Shown here piece after piece: positions 23,870-29,419 of a DNA stretch of 29,419 nucleotides (the first letter of the stretch is position 1; each line of letters opens with the position of its first letter). The position numbers and the translations under genes were made by a program. This DNA comes from QHCE01 sp041743105 (GTDB lineage Bacteria; Actinomycetota; Actinomycetes; Mycobacteriales; QHCE01): positions 1-29,419 of the forward strand of contig JBGTNI010000076.1 in assembly GCA_041743105.1 (NCBI GenBank). The letters are read 5' to 3'. The notes below the pieces were generated by a model, which saw only the letters and a list, made by a program, of their open reading frames with translations, did no database searches and was not told where the DNA came from.

Positions 23870-24439
23870 TTAGCGAGCCGTTCCCCCTGCGCTTTGCCGC
23901 GAAGCACTCGGCGGAGCTAACCGGTTGCGGCGGAAGGCGTTGATGGCGTCGACGGGATGCCGCACTGCGCCCTGCACCGCAGTGCGCTGGTCATCATTGA
24001 GGCCCCTTCTCCAGCCGTAGGCTAGTGCCGCGACTGTGGCTATGGCGCCGAATAGGGTTCGCTCCCGTTCCGCGCCTTCCTCGACCCGTGGTGCGTGGTT
24101 GGCTGCCGCGAGCTGTTGGTCGCGCTGGAACTCTTCTTGTAGCTGGCGTATCTCATCGGCGGACAGCGCTTGACCGCCCCGCTGGTCGACCATCAGGTGG
24201 TACTTCGCCTCGGCGATTTTCGTTTTCGCGGCGATCGCGTGGTCGCGCGCCTGCTGGGCTTCGCGAAAGCGCTTGAACGACTGCCTGCCATAGCCGTCGG
24301 CCACGGCGGCGGCTATGGCCGCAGCGGTTGGGCGCGGATTGCGCCGCATCCACCCGGCGGCTTGATTGATGATCCCCGTGACGTCGCGGAGCGAAGCACC
24401 GGCCTGCCGAGCCTGGCCTTGAGGCGTTGGAGCGGTCAT
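23870..24439 (-). CDS. Hypothetical helical protein, 189 aa
   Basis: I do not recognise this protein. ATG 24439 has AAGGA at a good distance. The product is rich in Ala, Arg and Gln and predicted mostly helical, with possible coiled-coil stretches (QSFKRFREAQQARDHAIAAKTKI; EIRQLQEEFQRDQQ). A weakly hydrophobic stretch (LFGAIATVAALAYGWRRG, about 125-142) could be a single membrane segment. The C-terminus is Arg/Ser-rich and probably disordered. It is divergent from the 24699 gene across a 260-nt region with inverted repeats. Confidence 0.6.
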   Translation of the reverse strand: MTAPTPQGQARQAGASLRDVTGIINQAAGWMRRNPRPTAAAIAAAVADGYGRQSFKRFREAQQARDHAIAAKTKIAEAKYHLMVDQRGGQALSADEIRQLQEEFQRDQQLAAANHAPRVEEGAERERTLFGAIATVAALAYGWRRGLNDDQRTAVQGAVRHPVDAINAFRRNRLAPPSASRQSAGGTAR

Positions 24440-24698
24440 GGGAATCCTTTACCGGGCATCGCTCACCGTTGATCTGCGATTCGATCATACCTGTGCCACT
24501 TCACGACGATGTGAAATTCACGAACTCAAGCGGGTATAGCTTTACCGACGGCGTGAGCGCGGTCGTAGTAGATGTGAGTTTTCGGCGCGCACACCGCCTA
24601 CGGTGCGTTGACCATTGTGGGGCAGCAACCGCTGGCACATGCAGTTTATTTCCACAATGTGGGACACGCGCCAGGGTTCGCTGGGTATGGTTGGAGCC
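24440..24698. promoter_or_regulatory. Divergent intergenic region with inverted repeats
   Basis: Two inverted repeats are visible: TTCAC-N6-GTGAA (24500-24515) and CATTGTGG (24613-24620) with CCACAATG (24652-24659). A -10-like TATGGT (24686-24691) ends 7 nt before ATG 24699. These are candidate operator and promoter elements for the two flanking unknown genes. Confidence 0.4.
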
Positions 24699-25307
24699 AT
24701 GTCGCCGATACCGGCGGATGACGACGGAGCAGACCCCCCAGTTTCTCCCGAGATGCTTCCCCCAGCCCAAGTCGAACGGATACAGTCTGCCCTAGCGCAG
24801 CTAGCAAGGGACGTACGCCAGCGTCGTAGCGCGCTGGCCGCGCTGACCTTCGCGGCGCAAGCCGCCGAGAATGGGGCGGTCACTTCGGGGTCGGGTTTGC
24901 CCACTGAGTCAGCTAAGGCAGCCGCTGAGGCGGCAGAGACCGCCCTGCGGGGCACGGTGGAAAAGGTTTCCATAGGGAAAATAGGGAAGACAGGGGGGAA
25001 GACCTTCACCATATTGGCGTGTGATCGACCTGGCGAGCTGCCAACCAACCAGTTGCTTGAGGTCTTGGAGGCGTTGGAGCAACGACACCAGTTGTTGATC
25101 CGCATTGCCCAGGGCGAGATACCGGATCCTGCCGAACTGCAACACCACCTGGCCGTTGACCCAGACCTACCCTTGGCTACGCCGTGGCGTGGCGCCGCGC
25201 CCCGATCATTCGTAAGGGAGCGAGGCGCGGGAGAGAAGCTGCCCGGAGCTCACGGGAGACCCACCCGGCGAGGGGGGCCCACCCGGCGAGGGGGGCCGAG
25301 AAAATAG
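24699..25307 (+). CDS. Hypothetical protein with Arg/Gly-rich repeat tail
   Basis: I do not recognise this protein. ATG 24699 gives 202 aa; earlier in-frame ATGs (24615, 24657, 24687) have no better support. The N-terminal part is acidic and Pro-rich, then helical (QVERIQSALAQLARDVRQRR; LTFAAQAAENG), followed by ELPTNQLLEVLEALEQRHQ. The C-terminus ends in a basic Gly/Arg tail made by two 18-nt repeats (PTRRGG twice). Such a tail could contact nucleic acid, but nothing else suggests a function. It is convergent with fadB, 29 nt away. Confidence 0.55.
   Translation: MSPIPADDDGADPPVSPEMLPPAQVERIQSALAQLARDVRQRRSALAALTFAAQAAENGAVTSGSGLPTESAKAAAEAAETALRGTVEKVSIGKIGKTGGKTFTILACDRPGELPTNQLLEVLEALEQRHQLLIRIAQGEIPDPAELQHHLAVDPDLPLATPWRGAAPRSFVRERGAGEKLPGAHGRPTRRGGPTRRGGPRK
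25263..25296 (+). repeat. Two 18-nt tandem repeats at the 3' end of the 24699 gene
   Basis: ACCCGGCGAGGGGGGCCC occurs twice head to tail, the second copy losing its last bases. It encodes TRRGGP. Confidence 0.8.
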
Positions 25308-25336
25308 GCGACGTTCAATACAGGCGCTCGTACTAC

Positions 25337-27478
25337 CTATGGCGCGTTGGCTACGCCCTGAGGGAGGAACCGGCGTCCGGCAACGCGCTCGGATGCGCCC
25401 GTGCGGTCCAGGTACGGGGTGATGCCGCCCAGATGGAACGACCACCCCGCGCCCAACAGCATGCACAGGTCTATATCGGCGGCCTCGGCGACCACTCCCT
25501 CATCCAACATCAGACGAATCTCTTGCGCGAGTGCCGCGACCACCTGTTCCCGCAGCTGCTCCGCTGTCACCTGCGCTGCCCGCTGGTCGGATTCCGCGTC
25601 GGATCCGGCGCCGAACACCAGCTCGGGATCGAGCTGGTGCCTACCGTTGCGCCACACCAGCAGCGACGGCTTGCCTAGCTCCACCGCCCGCCGTAGCGCC
25701 GGCGACACCGCGAATCGCTGACCGAAAGCACCGTGCAGTGTCTGCGACACATGCAGTGCCACCGGCAGACCCACCAGGTCTAGCAGTTCTAGCGGGGTCA
25801 TTGGCAAGCCCAGGGGATCGAGTGCATGGTCGGCCGTGGCGGCATCCATCCCGGCGTCTATCGCCGCCAAAACTTCGTTCATACAGCGCAGCAGCACTCG
25901 ATTCACCACGAAGGCCGTAGCGTCGCCGACGCCCACGGCCGACTTCTTCAGCAGCTTGGCAACGGCGAAGGCAGTGGCCAGCGCCGCGTCGTCGGTGTGC
26001 TCGCCGCGTACCACCTCCACCAGGGGCAGCACCGCCACTGGGTTGAAAAAGTGCAGCCCCACCACACGCTCCGGGTGGGAGAGCTGCTGTGCCATCGCGG
26101 TCACCGACAGCGACGAGGTATTCGTCGCCAGCACACAAGCTGGGGTCACTATCTGCTCCAGCTCGGCGAAGACCTGGCGTTTGACATCGAGGTTTTCAAA
26201 CACAGCCTCTATCACGAAGTCGGCATCGGCGAAGCCGCCGCGGTCCAGCGATCCGGTGATCAACCTCTTCACCCTGGCGGCCGCGACGCCGTCGAGACGC
26301 TTCTTCTCGACGAGCTTGTCCACGGCGGCATGTGCGCGTGCCACGCCGCTGGTTAGTGCGTCGACGCTGACATCGGTCATCACTACCGGCACCTGGAGCC
26401 GCTGCGCGAACAACACAGCCAGCTGGGTGGCCATAAGGCCGGCGCCGACCACGCCGACCTTTCCCACCGGGCGAGCAAGTGTTGCGTCCGGGGCGCCGGC
26501 GGGGTGTTTGGCCCGGCGCTGCACCAGGTTGAACGCGTACAGGCTGGCGCGGCATTCGTCCCCTAACAGCAGGTCCGCCAGCGCGGTCGTCTCAGCGACG
26601 GAACTGGCGGCGTAGTCGGCCGTGCGTGAGCGCTCCAGCAGATCCAGCGCACGCAGTGGTGCCGGTGCCGCGCCGTGAAGTCTTTCGTCCACTAGCTTGC
26701 GTCCCACTAGCACCGCAAGCTCCCATGCCTGGCCCCGGTCGGGCTCTGGGCGGTGCACGGCGATGTCACCGTTGCACACACTCACGGCCCACTCCAGTGA
26801 GCGCTCGAGGAAGTCCGCCGGCTCGAACAGTGCATCGGCTATGCCGAGTTGGTGTGCCTGTTGCGGTTTCAGCATCCGGTTCTGACTCAACGGGTTCTCG
26901 ACGATCACCTTGAGTGCGTGCTCTGGCCCGATCAGATTGGGCAGCAGCCAGGAACCGCCCCATCCCGGCACCAGGCCGATGGAGCATTCCGGAAGCGCGA
27001 TCGCTCGCGCCCCCGCCGACAATGTTCGGTAATGGCAGTGCAGCGCTAGTTCCAACGCACCACCCAGCGCGAGCCCATTGACGAAGGCGAATGTCGGCAC
27101 CGAACTCATCCGCAGCCGATTGAACACCTCGTGTCCCAGCCGACCGATCTCCTCGGCCTGTTCCCGTGTCGCCAGCGACGGCATGCCGGTGATGTCTGCT
27201 CCGGCGCCGAACACGAACGGTTTCCCCGTCACCGCGATCGCCCGCACCGCCGTGCCGCGCGAAGCGATGTCATCGAGCGCAGCGGCCAGACTGCGCAGCC
27301 CCACTGGGCCGAAACTCGTCGGCCTAGTGTGGTCGCGATGGTTATCCAGCGTGATCAGCGCAATCTCGCCATCGAGTCCGGGCGGATGGAGATAACGGGT
27401 GAGTGCGTGGGCTACGACTTCATCTGGCATTACCGTCTTAACGTCCGATGCCGCTGCAACGTCGGGTGTCGCGCTCAT
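25337..27478 (-). CDS. fadB: Fatty-acid oxidation multifunctional protein FadB (enoyl-CoA hydratase / 3-hydroxyacyl-CoA dehydrogenase)
   Basis: The 713-aa alpha subunit has an N-terminal crotonase domain (about 30-230; oxyanion-hole motifs FGAGADITG, NGLALGGALELALHC and PECSIGLVPGWGGS). The NAD-binding dehydrogenase domain follows (VGVVGAGLMATQLAVLFAQ; ATNTSSLSVTAMAQ; GLHFFNPVAVLPLVEVVRG), and the C-terminal dehydrogenase segments are also present. It carries out the hydration and oxidation steps of beta-oxidation, with FadA doing the thiolysis. ATG 27478 overlaps the fadA stop by four bases (ATGA), so the two are coupled. Confidence 0.96.
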   Translation of the reverse strand: MSATPDVAAASDVKTVMPDEVVAHALTRYLHPPGLDGEIALITLDNHRDHTRPTSFGPVGLRSLAAALDDIASRGTAVRAIAVTGKPFVFGAGADITGMPSLATREQAEEIGRLGHEVFNRLRMSSVPTFAFVNGLALGGALELALHCHYRTLSAGARAIALPECSIGLVPGWGGSWLLPNLIGPEHALKVIVENPLSQNRMLKPQQAHQLGIADALFEPADFLERSLEWAVSVCNGDIAVHRPEPDRGQAWELAVLVGRKLVDERLHGAAPAPLRALDLLERSRTADYAASSVAETTALADLLLGDECRASLYAFNLVQRRAKHPAGAPDATLARPVGKVGVVGAGLMATQLAVLFAQRLQVPVVMTDVSVDALTSGVARAHAAVDKLVEKKRLDGVAAARVKRLITGSLDRGGFADADFVIEAVFENLDVKRQVFAELEQIVTPACVLATNTSSLSVTAMAQQLSHPERVVGLHFFNPVAVLPLVEVVRGEHTDDAALATAFAVAKLLKKSAVGVGDATAFVVNRVLLRCMNEVLAAIDAGMDAATADHALDPLGLPMTPLELLDLVGLPVALHVSQTLHGAFGQRFAVSPALRRAVELGKPSLLVWRNGRHQLDPELVFGAGSDAESDQRAAQVTAEQLREQVVAALAQEIRLMLDEGVVAEAADIDLCMLLGAGWSFHLGGITPYLDRTGASERVAGRRFLPQGVANAP

Positions 27479-28743
27479 TGCGGTTCTCCGTTCGTGATCC
27501 CGGTTTGCGCGTTCGTGCCCGCGGCATGGACGGCACGGTAGTGCGGGTTCTCCCAGATCACTGTGCCTCCCATACCGAGCCCGACACAGAGCGCCGTGAG
27601 GCCATAGCGCACGTCGGGCCGCTGCCGAAATTGGCGCGCAAGCTGCGTCATCAGCCTCACCCCGGAGGCGGCTAGCGGATGACCGATCGCCAAGGCTCCG
27701 CCCCAGGGATTCACGCGTGGATCGTCGTCGGCGATCCCGAAGTACTGCATAAACGTGAGGACCTGCACCGCGAATGCCTCGTTGAGTTCGAACAACCCGA
27801 TATCGTCAATGGACAGGTCAGCTAGCCGCAACGCTTTCTCTGTGCTGGGGATGGGTCCGATACCCATCACGTCGGGTTGGACTCCCGTATAAGCGTGGGT
27901 GACCAATCGCATGGCTATCGGCAACCCAAGGTCCTCGGCTGCCATTTCGGCTGCGATCAGGCAGGCGGTGGCGCCATCGTTGAGTCCAGCCGAGTTACCC
28001 GCACTGACCCGGCCATGCGGTCGAAATGGAGTACGCAGACCCGCGAGTCCAGTGATGGTTGTATCGGGTCGGGGCTGCTCGTCGGCGACCGCGAGGCCCC
28101 AGCCGTGCTCGGGATCTCGGGTGGCAACCGTCACCAGGTCGGGCTGGATCTGGCCATTGGCCAATGCGGCGGCGTACTTGCGTTGGCTGGAGCATGCGTA
28201 GGCATCGGCGCGTTCACGGGTGAGCGTTGGCTCACGATCGTGCAGATTCTCCGCGGTTGCGCCCATTACAAGCGCCGATTCGTCTACTAGGTGCTCGGCG
28301 ACAAATCGCGGGTTGGGGTCGAGGCCTTCCCCCATCGGATGATGTCCCATGTGCTCCACACCACCGGCGATGCCCACCTCTATGGCGTCTAGCGCGATGG
28401 CGCCGGCGAGGTTGGTCACGGCTGTCATACTTCCCGCGCACATCCGGTCGATGGCGTAGCCGGGGGTGCTGGGAGATAGCCCGGCTAGCAGCGCGGCACT
28501 GCGACCAATGGTGAGACCTTGGTCTCCGGTCTGCGTGGTGGCCGCCAGCGCTACTTCATCGATGTGCCCGTGGGGGAGCGTCGGATTGCGACGCAGTAGC
28601 TCGCGGATGCAGCGCACCACCAGATCATCGGCACGAGTGTGGGCGTAGAGGCCCTGCGCTCCAGCCTTGCCGAACGGAGTTCGGACCCCATCGACGAAGA
28701 CCACATTCCGGGAAGGCTCAGAGCTGCGGGTACGTCCAGACAC
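27475..28743 (-). CDS. fadA: Acetyl-CoA acyltransferase (thiolase) FadA
   Basis: This 422-aa thiolase is the beta subunit of the beta-oxidation complex. The catalytic triad is intact: nucleophile C102 (DRMCAGSMTAV), the His in GGALAIGHPLAASG, and the Cys in LCVGLGMGG. NEAFAVQ is also present. The GTG start has GAGAGGA about 7 nt upstream. It precedes and overlaps fadB on the minus strand, and lies 133 nt downstream of the rnd stop. Confidence 0.97.
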   Translation of the reverse strand: MSGRTRSSEPSRNVVFVDGVRTPFGKAGAQGLYAHTRADDLVVRCIRELLRRNPTLPHGHIDEVALAATTQTGDQGLTIGRSAALLAGLSPSTPGYAIDRMCAGSMTAVTNLAGAIALDAIEVGIAGGVEHMGHHPMGEGLDPNPRFVAEHLVDESALVMGATAENLHDREPTLTRERADAYACSSQRKYAAALANGQIQPDLVTVATRDPEHGWGLAVADEQPRPDTTITGLAGLRTPFRPHGRVSAGNSAGLNDGATACLIAAEMAAEDLGLPIAMRLVTHAYTGVQPDVMGIGPIPSTEKALRLADLSIDDIGLFELNEAFAVQVLTFMQYFGIADDDPRVNPWGGALAIGHPLAASGVRLMTQLARQFRQRPDVRYGLTALCVGLGMGGTVIWENPHYRAVHAAGTNAQTGITNGEPQ

Positions 28744-28840
28744 CGATCGTCCTCTCCGATGCTAGGTCCGCCAGCGGTACTGCCTAGCCGGCTCCATGCT
28801 ACTCGTCGGTACTGAGCCGATTGTTACTAAGTCAGTCCGT

Positions 28841-28852
28841 AATTAGCTAATT
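28841..28852. promoter_or_regulatory. Perfect palindrome AATTAGCTAATT upstream of fadA
   Basis: A perfect 12-bp AT-rich palindrome lies about 100 nt upstream of fadA in an AT-rich gap following rnd. It could be a regulator site for the fadAB operon or part of the rnd end. Assignment is by position only. Confidence 0.3.
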
Positions 28853-28876
28853 TGCAGATCAGAAGGCTGCATTTGT

Positions 28877-29419
28877 CTAGCTACTCACGTTCTGATTATT
28901 AGCTGGGTTTAGCGAGATGTCTGAGTTCAGGGCCGCTGCTAGCGGGGCGGCTACGAGCATGACCTGCCAGGGCCGGGCGCCCAGCGCAGACAGCGACACG
29001 GCTACCGTGTGCTCATTGGCGGGATCTATCGGCCGCCAGGCCAGCCGCCGGAGCGCATCGGGGGCGAGCAGGTTCTCGCTCGGGATCCGATGCTCCGCGC
29101 TCAGCGTTTGCATGGTTTCACGAACTCGCGCGAGCCGGACCGCGGCGCTGGGATCTTTTTCGGCCCAGCGGTAACCCGGTGGCGGGCCATCCGGCGTGGG
29201 GGCGGGGCCAGGCAGCTGCTCTTCGGGGAGGGAGCGTGCGGTCCGCAGCGCGGCCAGCCAGACAGACGACAGCCGCCGATGTGCCCGTCCGCCGAATATC
29301 GGCAGCGCGAACAGCTGCCGCTCCGTAGTGGGGTCTTCCTGTGCGGCCGCAACGATCGCCAAGTCCGGCAGCACTCGCCCGGGTGCGGTGTCCCGGCGCT
29401 GCGCGATCTCGTCACGAGC
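28877..29419 (-). CDS. rnd: Ribonuclease D, C-terminal part (partial)
   Basis: The frame is open from the right edge to TAG at 28877-28879, giving 180 codons. It begins ARDEIAQRRDTAPGRVLPD, the HRDC-domain entry of RNase D, which processes 3' ends of tRNA and other structured RNA. Later motifs include ALPIFGGRAHRRL and RIPSENLLAPDALRRLAW, matching the second HRDC-like domain of the family. The N-terminal DEDD exonuclease domain lies outside the window. The gene is upstream of fadA on the same strand. Confidence 0.88.
   Translation of the reverse strand, partial: ARDEIAQRRDTAPGRVLPDLAIVAAAQEDPTTERQLFALPIFGGRAHRRLSSVWLAALRTARSLPEEQLPGPAPTPDGPPPGYRWAEKDPSAAVRLARVRETMQTLSAEHRIPSENLLAPDALRRLAWRPIDPANEHTVAVSLSALGARPWQVMLVAAPLAAALNSDISLNPANNQNVSS

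Overview
The window looks like chromosome from a Mycobacteriales (Corynebacteriales-type) actinobacterium. The base composition is moderately high GC, many genes start with GTG, and uvrC-rapZ-yvcK-whiA is followed by gap-pgk-tpi, an order typical of this group. Mycothiol-type DinB, FadA/FadB and RNase D genes are also present. I cannot name the species from the sequence alone.

Positions 1-9,650 are an accessory-rich stretch around the housekeeping gene uvrA. In order they hold the end of an unidentified gene, an orphan small protein, a class I methyltransferase, a VapBC module with an AbrB-type antitoxin, and a decayed AbiE type IV toxin-antitoxin locus whose palindromic operator survives. 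Then come a SLOG/TIGR00725 protein, uvrA, three tightly coupled unknown small genes, a second VapBC module with a Phd-type antitoxin, and a secreted 3D/RlpA-like protein.

Positions 9,650-14,100 hold a non-coding stretch, a membrane-anchored orphan, a divergent WYL regulator/DinB pair, a Rieske lipoprotein, and an unrecognised 352-residue protein with a Gly/Pro-rich tail.

Positions 14,145-18,981 are the uvrC-rapZ-yvcK-whiA operon. Two things are unusual here. UvrC carries perfect in-frame tandem repeats inside its nuclease domain. The rapZ gene encodes only the C-terminal domain, with the ATPase/kinase half completely absent.

Positions 19,100-23,772 hold an M15 peptidase and the gap-pgk-tpiA glycolytic operon. 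The operon is followed by thiamine pyrophosphokinase instead of the usual secG.

Positions 23,870-29,419 hold two unknown proteins transcribed divergently from a repeat-rich intergenic region, the fadA-fadB beta-oxidation operon (minus strand), and the C-terminal part of RNase D, cut by the window edge.

Four themes recur: small in-frame repeats in coding sequence (UvrA, UvrC, YvcK, the 24,699 gene), translational coupling by 1-4 nt overlaps, several -10-like TANNNT hexamers 6-7 nt before start codons (suggesting leaderless mRNAs), and toxin-antitoxin modules on both sides of uvrA.
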